Assembly (NCBI GenBank): GCA_017941635.1
Contig: JAGAVZ010000244.1
Location: 1-45,412, forward strand
Length of the DNA: 45,412 nt
DNA from: Cellulosilyticum sp.
Lineage (GTDB): Bacteria > Bacillota > Clostridia > Lachnospirales > Cellulosilyticaceae
Direction of reading: 5' to 3'
Shown: in pieces, positions 17,293 to 25,811 of the stretch
Layout of the letters: every line of letters begins with the position of its first letter
Numbering within the stretch: position 1 is the stretch's first letter
Notes under the pieces: generated by a model
What the model saw: the letters and a program-made list of their open reading frames with translations, nothing else
What the model was told of the DNA's origin: nothing
The model's database searches: none
Program-made: the position numbers and the translations under genes

Positions 17293-18645
17293 CTAGTCTT
17301 CAACCGATTCACTACCTATAATAATCTCAATATCATATGTAATAGAAGAATCTTCAACAATATCTGCTCCCTTTACATATTGTAAAAATTGAGCTGCTTT
17401 AGCTTTATCTTTAGTATAGATAATGCTCTCACTTAAATCTGTTTCATCATAGTTAGCTACTTTCTTTACAGTATATCCTACACTTTGAAGTGTATCTTTC
17501 ATACGACCTGCAATACCTTTTACACCTGCAGCGTTATATACAGCAATCTCTACACTTTTATCTATGATGATCTCTTCCTCTTCATTCTTAGTATCAGATG
17601 AGTCTCCCTCTTCTGGATCTTCTCCTGCTACTGTGGTATCTAAGAATACCTCTTTAATCATATCCTCTAGTGCATTATCATCAATATAGTAGTAAGATAT
17701 TTTACCTTCATAAGCTCCATAACCAGGCACTGTATAGAATGTTAAGTTTTCTAGATTAAATTGATTTAACAAATCCAGATAATCTAACACTTCATTTAAT
17801 TTCACATCTGTTTTTACATATGGGAATAACTTTGTTGCAATCCCTGCTAAGCTAGAAACACTTTGGCTCATTACTTTCTCGGCCACTGCTTTTAAGAAAA
17901 TTTGTTGCACCCCTACACGATCTTCATCTCCACGTGCATACTGTCTAAAACGAACTAATCCTTCGGCAGCGTCACCATCTAAATGTTGTTGTCCTTCTTT
18001 TAGATTAATATATAATCCTTGGCAGTTATCTACATAGTACATATTTTGAGGTACATACATATCTACCCCGCCAATCGCATCCACAATTTCTCTAAATGCT
18101 TCTAAATTTATAACAACATAATTGTCTACACTTACTTTAAGGATATTTTCAATCTCATCGATTGTAAAATCACGGATATTCCCTATATTTTTATTAATTC
18201 TACCATAAGAAGACATCTCGTTAATTTTAGATACACCAATTGAGTATCCTGTTAACTGATTGTATGCTCTTTTTTGCTTATCTGACCAATTAACCTTTGT
18301 ATCACGAGGAATTGATACAACTTTTACTTTATTCGTCATTGTATTAAAGTTAACAACAAAGATTACATCTGTTCTAATTTCATCTTCATCTACACCAAAT
18401 ACAGCAATCGTCTTATTCAGTTCACTTACTTCTTCTTTTTCTTCTTCAAAAATTTCTTCCTCTTCAGTCAGCTCAATATTAACAACCTCACTAACTGAAT
18501 CAGCTGCTAACGTATTATTATAAATGACAATTCCCGCTATTATTACAATTGCACATAAAGCAAAAGTAACACCCGCTGCAATTAAAAAGGTACGCAATAA
18601 TCTTTTCTTTTGCCTCCCATTTAATCGCTTCTTTTCTTGTTCCAT
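17293..18645 (-). CDS. Second LytR-CpsA-Psr (LCP) family protein
   Basis: A 450-residue membrane-anchored LCP protein: basic N-terminus, one helix (about 20-43), LCP domain with IRTDVIF and IPRDTKVNW, a Glu/Asp-rich linker (about 350-368), and a LytR_C domain ending TYDIEIIIGSES. It differs from the first LCP protein by an acidic stretch after the membrane helix (about 55-75) and by the longer acidic linker, but matches it closely elsewhere (FGVDEDxxRTDVIF), so the two arose by duplication. Here the gene stands alone after fabG's terminator. AGGGGG lies 6 bases before the ATG. Confidence 0.93.
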   Translation of the reverse strand: MEQEKKRLNGRQKKRLLRTFLIAAGVTFALCAIVIIAGIVIYNNTLAADSVSEVVNIELTEEEEIFEEEKEEVSELNKTIAVFGVDEDEIRTDVIFVVNFNTMTNKVKVVSIPRDTKVNWSDKQKRAYNQLTGYSIGVSKINEMSSYGRINKNIGNIRDFTIDEIENILKVSVDNYVVINLEAFREIVDAIGGVDMYVPQNMYYVDNCQGLYINLKEGQQHLDGDAAEGLVRFRQYARGDEDRVGVQQIFLKAVAEKVMSQSVSSLAGIATKLFPYVKTDVKLNEVLDYLDLLNQFNLENLTFYTVPGYGAYEGKISYYYIDDNALEDMIKEVFLDTTVAGEDPEEGDSSDTKNEEEEIIIDKSVEIAVYNAAGVKGIAGRMKDTLQSVGYTVKKVANYDETDLSESIIYTKDKAKAAQFLQYVKGADIVEDSSITYDIEIIIGSESVED

Positions 18646-19022
18646 AATAATCCCCCTATGTACATTAATCTTGAAAGCATTTTACTATTCTACTTATTAA
18701 ATGATTATATTTATATTTTTGAACTGTAGACTAAATTTAATTTTACTTTATTCTTACTCATAAAATCAATAAGTATTGCATATAATTCCAAAGCAAATGA
18801 AATTTTTCTAAAATTATACATATTTATTGTATATGTCTCATATGAAGTAAATATATAGTCTGAATTTCCGTGTTTTATATTCAAAATCTTATTAACTACT
18901 ACATATTACGAGATATCCATTCATATAATTTATCACTCAATATAGTATTGTCCTGTTCAATAAATTTACTTCTAATTCAAAAATATCTTTTCTATATATA
19001 GTTAAATAAGATATACAAATTA
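18646..19022. other. Intergenic region between the LCP gene and the IS30 remnant
   Basis: About 380 bases of AT-rich sequence with no credible gene. It must contain the promoter of the second LCP gene. No right-hand inverted repeat of the IS30 element could be found here. Confidence 0.45.
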
Positions 19023-19370
19023 GGGAGCTTGCTTATTCATCATACGGCCTCTGGTAAATGTTAGTTAATAAAATACAAGCATTTTATCCTCTCTGCCAAT
19101 AACAGTATCAATTTCCCAGTGCCCAAACTCTTCACGAGTTAAAATATTCGTTGGACGCTTTTCAATATTAGTACCTAATTTACGCTTGCTTGATTTGAGA
19201 AACTGTCCCACGTACAATTTCATTTCTAATAGTGTTAGAAGCATGTTCAAGTTCTTTAGCAATATTATACGGAGCGTGTAATCATTTAAACGAATTTGAA
19301 TGATTACACGCTCCTGATAATTTAAGTGTTTATGTTTACAAGAATTTGTAGTATGATTAGGGTAGTCCAT
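19023..19370 (-). pseudogene. IS30 transposase remnant, frameshifted and deleted
   Basis: The N-terminus (HLNYQERVIIQIRLND) and a later part (KLGTNIEKRP, then REEFGHWEIDTVIGRED, the IS30 catalytic-domain start) are clear. Between them the correct frame jumps near 19258 and resumes near 19190: the skipped frame reads AKELEHASNTIRNEIVRG, the expected helix-turn-helix. About 70 residues of the usual protein are absent between the two parts. After KMLVFY there is an in-frame stop at about 19066, beyond which LTFTRGRMMNK continues in the same frame. The protein cannot be active. Confidence 0.85.
19271..19314. repeat. Perfect 16-bp inverted repeat inside the transposase remnant
   Basis: GGAGCGTGTAATCATT (19271-19286) and its exact complement (19299-19314) flank a 12-base loop. 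It lies at the point where the reading frame breaks. Confidence 0.9.
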
Positions 19371-19440
19371 AGTGATTATCCTTTCTGTTAAGTTTTTGTT
19401 GTGGTAACTTTAGCTTAACACAGAAAAGTCACTATGGACT
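19364..19440 (-). repeat. IS30 left-end hairpin covering the transposase start
   Basis: AGTCCATAGTGA (19364-19375) pairs with TCACTATGGACT (19429-19440), and further in TTCTGTTAAG pairs imperfectly with CTTAACACAG. In a minus-strand transcript read from outside, the transposase start codon (in CACTATGGACT) and its AAAGGAT site would be inside this structure, a known way for insertion elements to block translation from read-through RNA. Confidence 0.7.
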
Positions 19441-19447
19441 TTTTTAT

Positions 19448-20155
19448 TTAGTTCAATTTGATTTTACAATGAGCCACTTTTCTATTTTCATCCTCATAAG
19501 CACCTGTCACTAATTTTGCGCCATGATACATTTTAATAACTAAGAATCCAGAAATCAAATCCACCAATCTTTGTGTCAGTTTAGAAACATTTTCTGCAAT
19601 CTCAATACTCATATGCTCAATCATTTTATTAATACTTATTGAAACTATAACAGAAATCAGTGAGAAAAAGATAGAAATTATAGCAAGCTTTGGACTATAT
19701 ACTAGCATCGCAAAAATTGCTGCTCCTCCTCTAAAAACTAGCACAAATAACTGATATACACGACTAAAATAAGTATCCTTCAAGGAGTTTGCATCTACAT
19801 TTAGTCGTTTTAAAACATCTCCACTATGATGCTCTTCAAAATACTGCATATTTAATGCTGTGAGTTTATTAAACATAGCGATTTTAGTATCAAACACAAT
19901 CATTCTAACCTGCTTCATTTCAAAGTAACGAATGTAGGGTTGAAAGTAACGGCATACAACAAATATGACACACATCATCAGTGCCATCTTAAACTGTTCA
20001 TAATTCTGATATTCTACTGCATGAAATACAGACTTATATATGTAAGAATAAGCAACCTCCATAATACTGCTTATCATAAGTGTAATGATTAAAATAATGC
20101 TATATCTCCATTTCCATTTTCCCATATAGTGAATCAGTCGTTTAATATTGTCCAC
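19448..20155 (-). pseudogene. ABC exporter subunit, truncated by the IS30 insertion
   Basis: The 235 codons left encode most of a type-1 ABC exporter membrane domain: about five helices, and the conserved loop stretch YFEEHHSGDVLKRLNVDANSL. The frame ends at a TAA a few bases before the IS30 left end. The sixth helix and the entire nucleotide-binding domain are missing, so it cannot hydrolyse ATP. The start is GTG at 20155 with AGGAGG about 8 bases upstream, directly after the stop of the first subunit, as in heterodimeric exporter operons. Confidence 0.85.
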
Positions 20156-20961
20156 TTATGCCACCTCCTCTGCTATATACGCTCTATAAAGCTCTGCATA
20201 AACACCATCTAACGCCATCAGTTCATCATGTTTACCTCTTTCAATGATTTTACCTGCGTCTACTACAATAATTTGGTCTGAATTCGTAATTGTAGAAAGT
20301 CTGTGAGCCACCACTACTACCGTCTTCCCTTCGCTAATGTGGTCAATCGCTTCATTTACTATATACTCTGACTCATGGTCTAGTGCCGAGGTGGGTTCAT
20401 CTAGTAAAATAATCTCTGCTTGTTTCAATATTGCTCTGGCAATAGAAATTCTTTGCCTTTGACCTCCTGATAAATTCATCCCATTCTCTTCTATTATGGT
20501 ATCATATCCATTTGGCATCCCTTGAATAAATTCATCACAGTTTGCCATTTTGGCTGCTGCTCTTACTTCTTCATCCGTTGCATCAGCTCTACCAATACGA
20601 ATATTATCTGTTACACTCATTGGAAATAAATATACATCTTGTGAAATTAAGGCAACATCTTCACGCATATCATTTGGATTTAATGATTTAAAATCATTTC
20701 CTTTATAATAGATTTCTCCTGATGTAATCTCATAATGTCTATAAAGTAGTTTCAAGAGTGTACTCTTACCACCACCACGCCTTTTAAAAGCGTCATAAAA
20801 ACATTGCCCATGTTCCCTTGCAAACTATCGTTAATTAAATCCTTTAATAGATCAATTGCCCATACATGAGCTAGTGCACTTCCCACACTTGCTCCTGCTG
20901 CACCTAATATATGTAAGCTATATCTCTTAGAAAAATGTAATAACCACTTCATCTTACTCAC
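20156..20961 (-). pseudogene. ABC exporter subunit with internal deletion
   Basis: The 5' part encodes the first 60 or so residues of an exporter membrane domain (KMKWLLHFSKRYSLHILG). At about 20778-20785 this joins, out of frame, to a Walker A motif (GGGKSTLLKLLYRHYE) and an otherwise complete nucleotide-binding domain with LISQDVYLFP, signature [14 protein letters not shown], Walker B ILLDEPTSALD and HRLSTI. Roughly 300 codons of membrane domain are gone. The distal part has an in-frame ATG at 20755 that could give a 199-residue domain lacking the Walker lysine. Start candidates are GTG at 20961 and ATG at 20952. Confidence 0.88.
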
Positions 20962-21046
20962 CTACCCATTTTATCTGCATTATTGATATGGCGCCTTGAT
21001 TCTTAATGCTTTTCTTGATGACAATTATATCAATAGTACGGTATAA

Positions 21047-21164
21047 TTACCTCTAATAAGAAAACTAGTTATTTAAATTTTCTCTGTTTTTTTGATATTC
21101 CCACTTGATTTATTCATACATAAAGTCATTATCTTTACCTCTAGCGAATTAATATCGAGGTAAA
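21047..21164. promoter_or_regulatory. Candidate operator between the exporter and the araC-type gene
   Basis: TTTACCTC (21134-21141) and GAGGTAAA (21157-21164) form an 8-bp inverted repeat with a 15-base spacer, 36 bases before the araC-type start. A further direct copy, TTACCTCTA, lies at 21047-21055. Three half-sites in a divergent intergenic region suggest binding by the adjacent AraC-type regulator; this is not proven. Confidence 0.4.
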
Positions 21165-21199
21165 TTGATATATGTTTCTCAAAAGGAGTGATTTACGCC

Positions 21200-22096
21200 A
21201 TGCCAGATCCAATTAAAGCCCCCTATCATTTCGAAATTAAATACAAAGAACGCCCTGCTGACTATAGAACACAAACAGTGGGTATTTGTAATACCCAATA
21301 TGAAATTAACTACATTGTAAGTGGTACACTAAGAACTATCACCTCAAATACCAGCTATGATGCACATAGGGGTGATATTAGTACCACGCCACTCAATGTT
21401 TATTATCAAGGCGTTTCTCTCTCTAAAGAAACCTATAAAAATGTGGTTATTAAATTTCATAAAGAGATGGCAAGTCCATTTATTAAGATTATTGGAGATA
21501 TGGCATTTGAAGAACTTTTTAGTAAATGGCTGCATCGTTTTCCCGCTTCCTCTAAACAAAAAATCGAGCATATTATCTCTAATATGCTCGACGAATATAA
21601 TCATTATAATGAACTCAGTGAATTACTCCTTCAAGGTATGCTCCATAATCTACTCGCTATTATGATTAGGGAACGTATTCCCAATACGAACCAAGATATG
21701 GCTATTCATAAGGCTAATCCCCTTATCTTAAAGGCTCTAAGTTTTATGGAAAACAATTACCTTGAAAATCCTTCTTTAAAAGAAACCGCAGCTCATATTT
21801 CTATTTCTCCTGAATACTTTTCAAGACTCTTTAAAGATACCCTCGGAAAAAGCTACTGCGAATATCAAAATAGAATTAAGCTTCGCTATGCCTACCAACT
21901 CCTAGAACAAACCAATTTATCCGTTGGTCAAGTTGCAGAGCAAACTGGCTTCTCTAACGCTAATTACATGTGTGATGTTATGAAACGCTATATTGGCATG
22001 TCCCCAAGCCAATTTAGAAAGCTTGCCCTTAAAAGAAGCCAAAATAAAGTAACACAACAATTCCAAGTACAATACGATACCAACCAAATACTTTGA
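21200..22096 (+). CDS. AraC-family transcriptional regulator
   Basis: A 298-residue regulator with an N-terminal cupin-like sensing half (about 15-150) and a C-terminal AraC double helix-turn-helix (about 180-275: [25 protein letters not shown] and [33 protein letters not shown]). The ATG at 21200 has AAAAGGAG 11 bases upstream; a GTG at 21188 overlaps that site and is unlikely. It is divergent from the broken ABC exporter, which it probably controlled; if so it is now an orphan. Its last 22 codons lie antisense to the 3' end of uppP, giving a polar tail after the DNA-binding domain. Confidence 0.92.
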   Translation: MPDPIKAPYHFEIKYKERPADYRTQTVGICNTQYEINYIVSGTLRTITSNTSYDAHRGDISTTPLNVYYQGVSLSKETYKNVVIKFHKEMASPFIKIIGDMAFEELFSKWLHRFPASSKQKIEHIISNMLDEYNHYNELSELLLQGMLHNLLAIMIRERIPNTNQDMAIHKANPLILKALSFMENNYLENPSLKETAAHISISPEYFSRLFKDTLGKSYCEYQNRIKLRYAYQLLEQTNLSVGQVAEQTGFSNANYMCDVMKRYIGMSPSQFRKLALKRSQNKVTQQFQVQYDTNQIL

Positions 22097-22856
22097 AATC
22101 ATGTTTTTTGATATAGCTCATTAAGAACTTAATGACCACTACAGATACAAGAAATGCTACTGCCATTCCAATTCCTAAGGTCATTAACTCTGCTCCTGAA
22201 AAATTCAATCCAAACTTTAAGAACTTAAGAGCACTATATCCGAACATAACTGGTACTGCTAAGAAGAATGTAAATTCTGCTGCTACTACTCTAGAGACAC
22301 CAATTAAAAGTGCACCAATAATTGTAGATCCTGAACGTGATGTTCCTGGAATAATAGATAGAACCTGAAAAAGCCCTATAATAAGTGCAATCTTATAAGT
22401 CACCTCTGGTAAATGATTAACTTTTGGTGTACGTTTTTTATTCCAATTTTCAATCCATATGAATGCAATACCATAAATAATCAAAGTAGCCGCTATCACA
22501 ATAGGCGTATGTAAATGCGCCTCAATGTAATCATCAAATAAAAGTGTGACCACTGCTCCTGGAATACAAGCAACTACAACCTTAAACCATAATGAGATAA
22601 TTTTCGTATTTACAACAGGTTTAGTCTTGTCTTTAAATTGGAATGGGAACATCTTATTCCAAAACAATAATACGACAGCAAAGATTGCACCTAACTGAAT
22701 GACAACAAAAAACATTTCCTTAAATTCTTCAGTCATATTCAGTTTTAAAAACTCATCTACAAGCAACATATGACCTGTACTACTAATTGGAAGCCATTCA
22801 GTAATACCTTCCACAATGCCTAAGAAAATAACTTTAAGTATTTCTATAAACTCCAT
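22029..22856 (-). CDS. uppP: Undecaprenyl-diphosphate phosphatase UppP (BacA)
   Basis: Recycles the lipid carrier for wall and polymer synthesis by removing one phosphate from undecaprenyl-PP. The 275-residue membrane protein has the two active-site motifs [14 protein letters not shown] (16-29) and [10 protein letters not shown] (about 169-178) plus about seven or eight helices. An AGGAGG site lies 8-10 bases before the ATG. The 3' end overlaps the convergent araC-type gene by 68 bases with no terminator visible between them. A weak promoter (TGTTAA 23043-23048 and ATTATA 23022-23027 on the plus strand, spacer 15) may serve it. High UppP activity gives low-level bacitracin resistance in other bacteria. 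Confidence 0.96.
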   Translation of the reverse strand: MEFIEILKVIFLGIVEGITEWLPISSTGHMLLVDEFLKLNMTEEFKEMFFVVIQLGAIFAVVLLFWNKMFPFQFKDKTKPVVNTKIISLWFKVVVACIPGAVVTLLFDDYIEAHLHTPIVIAATLIIYGIAFIWIENWNKKRTPKVNHLPEVTYKIALIIGLFQVLSIIPGTSRSGSTIIGALLIGVSRVVAAEFTFFLAVPVMFGYSALKFLKFGLNFSGAELMTLGIGMAVAFLVSVVVIKFLMSYIKKHDFKVFGWYRIVLGIVVLLYFGFF

Positions 22857-23213
22857 TTTTTCTTATACCTCCTTTAATTTTACCTTGTTTTAATCCTATA
22901 TCCTAAGTCCTACATATTTTTAAGATCTATCCAATAATCTAGTGATATTGGTACTCATATTATCTCAATAAAGTATTTTTAATACCTACCTATTGCTAGT
23001 AGCACAAAGTCTATCCAAATTATTATATCAATTAATCATTAATGTTAATAGGCTTATTTGGCTTTTCTCCAGTATAACTTTGCCAACTATAGAACATAGC
23101 TTCGTCATAAACTTACTATAATGATAAGACTTTAATGATTCTATAAATACATATCGGGCAAAGCTTGGGTTTAAGTATAATATTTTAACACCACATTTTA
23201 GATTATAAAGCTA
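22857..23213. other. Intergenic region upstream of uppP
   Basis: AT-rich, no gene seen. It contains the uppP leader and presumably its promoter. Confidence 0.45.
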
Positions 23214-23246
23214 AAAAAACTCCCAGGATATAATCCTGAGAGTTTT
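23214..23246 (-). terminator. Terminator of the rplM-rpsI operon
   Basis: A hairpin with CAGGAT/ATCCTG, one mismatch, then AAAACTC/GAGTTTT, followed on the minus strand by a long T run, 38 bases after rpsI. Confidence 0.85.
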
Positions 23247-23283
23247 GTATCTTCTCGATAGAAAATATTTTCGAAAGAAAAAA

Positions 23284-23676
23284 TTAACGTTTTGAGAATT
23301 GTGGTGCACGACGTGCAGCTTTGAGACCGTATTTTTTTCTTTCTTTCATTCTTGGGTCCCTTGTTAAGAAACCTGCTTTTTTAAGAACTGGACGGAAGTC
23401 AGCATCTGCTTGTAATAAAGCACGGCTAATTCCGTGACGGATAGCACCTGCTTGACCTGTTGTTCCACCACCGTATACGTTTACAAGAACGTCGAATTTA
23501 GCTTCTGTTCCTGTTAATACTAATGGTTGACGAGCGATAACTTTTAAAGTATCAAGACCGAAGTATTCGTCCATATCTCTTTTGTTGATTGTGATTTTAC
23601 CTGTTCCTGGTACAAGGTATACTCTAGCTACTGAGCTTTTACGTCTACCTGTTCCGTAGTATCTAACTGTTGCCAT
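23284..23676 (-). CDS. rpsI: 30S ribosomal protein S9
   Basis: uS9 binds the 16S 3' domain in the subunit head; its C-terminal tail reaches the P-site tRNA anticodon. The 130-residue protein has [14 protein letters not shown] near the start, [15 protein letters not shown] in the middle, and ends in the expected basic RRAPQFSKR. It follows rplM by 23 bases and is the last gene before the terminator. Confidence 0.98.
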   Translation of the reverse strand: MATVRYYGTGRRKSSVARVYLVPGTGKITINKRDMDEYFGLDTLKVIARQPLVLTGTEAKFDVLVNVYGGGTTGQAGAIRHGISRALLQADADFRPVLKKAGFLTRDPRMKERKKYGLKAARRAPQFSKR

Positions 23677-23699
23677 TTAATTTTCCTCCTCCCGAGTAA

Positions 23700-24131
23700 T
23701 TAGAATTTTAATTCAACTGGTTTTTGTGCTTCGTGGTTGTGCTCTGTACCAGCATATACACGAAGGTTTGTAAGCATTTTTCTTCCTAAGCTATTTTTTG
23801 GAAGCATACCTTTTACAGCGTGCATAAGAACTCTCTCAGGATGTGTGTCCATCATTTGACGAGCTGTAGTTTCTCTTAAACCACCAGCGTATCCTGTGTG
23901 TCTTCTATATAATTTTTGATCTAATTTTTTACCTGTGAATACAACTTTATCTGCATTGATAACGATTACGTTGTCACCGCAGTCCACGTGTGGTGTGTAT
24001 GTTGGTTTGTTTTTCCCTCTTAATACTGATGCTACTTGACTTGCAAGTCTACCTACTGTTTGACCTTCAGCGTCAATAACATACCATTGTTTTTCAACAT
24101 TTTGTGCATTTGCCATGTATGTTGTTCTCAT
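23700..24131 (-). CDS. rplM: 50S ribosomal protein L13
   Basis: uL13 is an early-assembly 23S rRNA binder on the solvent side of the 50S. The 143-residue protein contains [31 protein letters not shown] and [12 protein letters not shown], all family marks. The start MRTTYMAN is chosen because AAGGAGGT lies 9 bases upstream; the second Met would leave the conserved front too short. Its mRNA begins at a consensus promoter and carries an L13-type leader. Confidence 0.98.
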   Translation of the reverse strand: MRTTYMANAQNVEKQWYVIDAEGQTVGRLASQVASVLRGKNKPTYTPHVDCGDNVIVINADKVVFTGKKLDQKLYRRHTGYAGGLRETTARQMMDTHPERVLMHAVKGMLPKNSLGRKMLTNLRVYAGTEHNHEAQKPVELKF

Positions 24132-24134
24132 TTG

Positions 24135-24231
24135 ATAGTACCTCCTTTGGATCTTATAAAAAATGGTTAACTTCTATTCTTTGATATAAAATCCGGGGCC
24201 GTTGGATTTTATAAGTGGTCTAATTAACACA
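24135..24231 (-). ncRNA. L13-type ribosomal protein leader
   Basis: The rplM 5' UTR holds a 9-bp stem ATAAAATCC (24186-24194) / GGATTTTAT (24204-24212) whose minus-strand loop reads AACGGCCCC, followed by AAGTTAACCATTTTTT and the ribosome binding site. This loop and the downstream segment match recall of the Firmicute L13 leader family, in which L13 is thought to bind its own mRNA and reduce expression. The family match was made by eye. Confidence 0.75.
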
Positions 24232-24237
24232 ACCTAT

Positions 24238-24266
24238 ATTATATAGTTATGCGAAAAAGCTGTCAA
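24238..24266 (-). promoter_or_regulatory. Consensus sigma-A promoter for rplM-rpsI
   Basis: On the minus strand TTGACA (24261-24266), a 17-base spacer and TATAAT (24238-24243), a perfect match to the vegetative consensus. Transcription should begin near 24231. Confidence 0.93.
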
Positions 24267-24289
24267 GCATTTTCCTGTGGATTATTTTT

Positions 24290-24408
24290 CTATTCGTAAA
24301 TGATGTTAGCCATTGTCAAACCTTGTTCTTTATTGACTTAACAAGGCTTTTCCTATCTTTTACTTGAATAATTTCTGAAATTTCAGCTGTAGATAACTTT
24401 CTTCTATT
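24290..24408 (-). pseudogene. Decayed second copy of the truA 3' end
   Basis: The minus strand reads KLSTAEISEIIQVKDR, then after a frameshift EQGLTMANIIYE and a stop. The intact truA next door ends KLSADDVSAIIEGKDR...AQGLMMLNIIYE. So about the last 38 codons of a TruA are present, with base changes and at least one indel. There is no upstream part and no start. It lies between truA and the rplM promoter. Confidence 0.85.
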
Positions 24409-24450
24409 TTAAAACTATTTTAATGAAATCTATTTAAAAAAATTTTATGT

Positions 24451-24540
24451 CTTTTGCTCGTACCTATAGCCTTACCCATTCTTATATCTTTTACTCGTAG
24501 CTATGACTCTTACTTATACTCATATTTTTTACTCATAAAT
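24451..24540 (-). repeat. Degenerate tandem repeat after truA
   Basis: Two copies of a 37-38 base unit (24451-24487 and 24488-24525) and the start of a third that runs into the truA stop. On the minus strand each copy begins near TAYGAGTAAAARATAT, which is the last codons and stop of truA plus its flank, so the array seems to have grown from the gene's end. Confidence 0.65.
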
Positions 24541-25266
24541 AATATTTAGCATCATTAATCCTTGTGCTTCGGCAGTTGGACCTGCTTTTGTTCTATCTTT
24601 ACCTTCAATAATGGCAGAAACGTCATCTGCAGATAACTTACCTTCGTTAACATATAATAATGTTCCAATAATAATGCGAACCATATTATAAAGGAATCCA
24701 TTTCCACATACATCTACCCAAACAAGATTTCCTTCTCTTTTAACTTCAATTGAATAAATCTCTCTTACTGTATCTTTTACAGTACTTCCTGATGCACAGA
24801 AACATGCAAAATCATGTACACCTACCATACGATTAGCTGCTTCTTGCATTTTCTCTACATCTAATGGGTATGGATAATGATAAGCATATCTATAGTTAAA
24901 TGGATCTGGAACTGGGGTATTTAAAATCTTGTAACGATAAGTTTTACGTTTTGCACCAAATCGTGGATGAAACTCTTGGTCAACCTCTTCGACACTTTGT
25001 ACCACAATATCTGGTGGCAATTGACTATTAATCGCTCTAGCTAATCTATTTACAGGAACCTTTGTTTCCGAATCAAAAGTCACACATTGTCCCATCGCAT
25101 GAACGCCTCTATCTGTTCTTCCTGCTCCTAGTGTTAAGATCTCTTCTTGTGTAATCTTGCTAATTGCCTTTTCAAGCATCCCCTGAATTGTTGTAGCTCC
25201 TGGCTGTCTTGCAAAACCATGATAATTTGTCCCATCATAAGCTACAATCATCTTGTATCTCTTCAT
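24529..25266 (-). CDS. truA: tRNA pseudouridine(38-40) synthase TruA
   Basis: Converts uridines 38-40 in the tRNA anticodon arm to pseudouridine. The 245-residue protein has the catalytic Asp in GAGRTDRGVHA (D52), the front KMIVAYDGTNYHGFARQP and the FLYNMVRIIIGTL motif near the C-terminus. In related genomes truA joins the ecf and rplM-rpsI genes in one operon; here it is separated from ecfT by some 700 bases and a terminator. AGGAGG lies 12 bases before the ATG, which is rather far. Confidence 0.97.
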   Translation of the reverse strand: MKRYKMIVAYDGTNYHGFARQPGATTIQGMLEKAISKITQEEILTLGAGRTDRGVHAMGQCVTFDSETKVPVNRLARAINSQLPPDIVVQSVEEVDQEFHPRFGAKRKTYRYKILNTPVPDPFNYRYAYHYPYPLDVEKMQEAANRMVGVHDFACFCASGSTVKDTVREIYSIEVKREGNLVWVDVCGNGFLYNMVRIIIGTLLYVNEGKLSADDVSAIIEGKDRTKAGPTAEAQGLMMLNIIYE

Positions 25267-25636
25267 CGCTATCTAAATCCTCCTAAGTATTTATATTACC
25301 ATTCAAAATATCACTAAATACTATGGTATAAGAATCTAAGTACCTTGTCTAGTGTCAATTCCTGCCGAGCTAAGAGAGGAAGGGATTCTTGTCACTTTTC
25401 AACTAATCGTTACTATCTATATAAGTTTTACTAATCTAGTATCCTTAAGCTGTATGTTATTACAACCTATATGAATACAGCTTTCCCTTTAGAAAGTATA
25501 GTCTACACTTTAATACATAGGTCATTACTTTTTAAAATTATCGCCATTATTTTTTATTTCTAATCATCTATATATCTCTTTTTTACTCTGAACTAAAATC
25601 ACTAGTCTTCTCTCCCACTCCATAAAGAGACTATTT
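25267..25636. other. Intergenic region upstream of truA
   Basis: About 370 bases without a gene. It includes an inverted repeat AAGCTGTAT (25447-25455) / ATACAGCTT (25475-25483) and a minus-strand TTGACA at 25353-25358 with no well-spaced -10 box. Confidence 0.4.
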
Positions 25637-25789
25637 TTATTCCAATACTGCTAAATCCTTTATGCCAGCGTTATTCACGTTTTGTTTGATTGTAATTGCA
25701 TCATCTAGGCTATCTAGTGCTTTTGGTTTCTCTAATTCTATTTCATTAAAAGTTGTTACAATCACTTCGATTCTATTAGTAGCTTCCAT
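25637..25789 (-). CDS. Possible small protein, 50 residues
   Basis: A short frame from ATG at 25789 to TAA, with an AGAGAGG site 9 bases upstream. The product starts MEATNRIEVIV and has an acidic, mixed composition (IELEKPKALDSLDDAITIKQ) with no Cys, signal or membrane segment. The codon use looks ordinary. It lies after the ecfT terminator and before truA on the same strand. No family is recognised, and it may not be translated. Confidence 0.4.
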   Translation of the reverse strand: MEATNRIEVIVTTFNEIELEKPKALDSLDDAITIKQNVNNAGIKDLAVLE

Positions 25790-25811
25790 AACAAGTAACC
25801 TCTCTCTTAAC

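Larger units (their letters stand above)
19023..19446 (-). mobile_element. Truncated IS30-family insertion sequence
   Basis: The left end and part of the transposase gene of an IS30-type element remain; the 3' half and right inverted repeat are missing. The left end probably starts near 19440-19446, directly after the broken exporter gene, with AGTCCATAGTGACTTTTCTG on the minus strand. It seems to have inserted into that exporter gene and then lost its own distal part together with the rest of the exporter. Confidence 0.75.

Noticed and set aside
18646-19022. Right-hand inverted repeat of the IS30 element
   Set aside because: No sequence resembling AGTCCATAGTGA in either orientation was found left of 19364.
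20156-20755. Functional stand-alone ABC ATPase
   Set aside because: A start at 20755 leaves out the Walker A lysine, and the upstream frame is broken, so it is the distal part of a pseudogene.
25353-25358. TTGACA upstream of truA as promoter
   Set aside because: No -10 box at 16-18 bases; the closest TATA-like box is 22 bases away.
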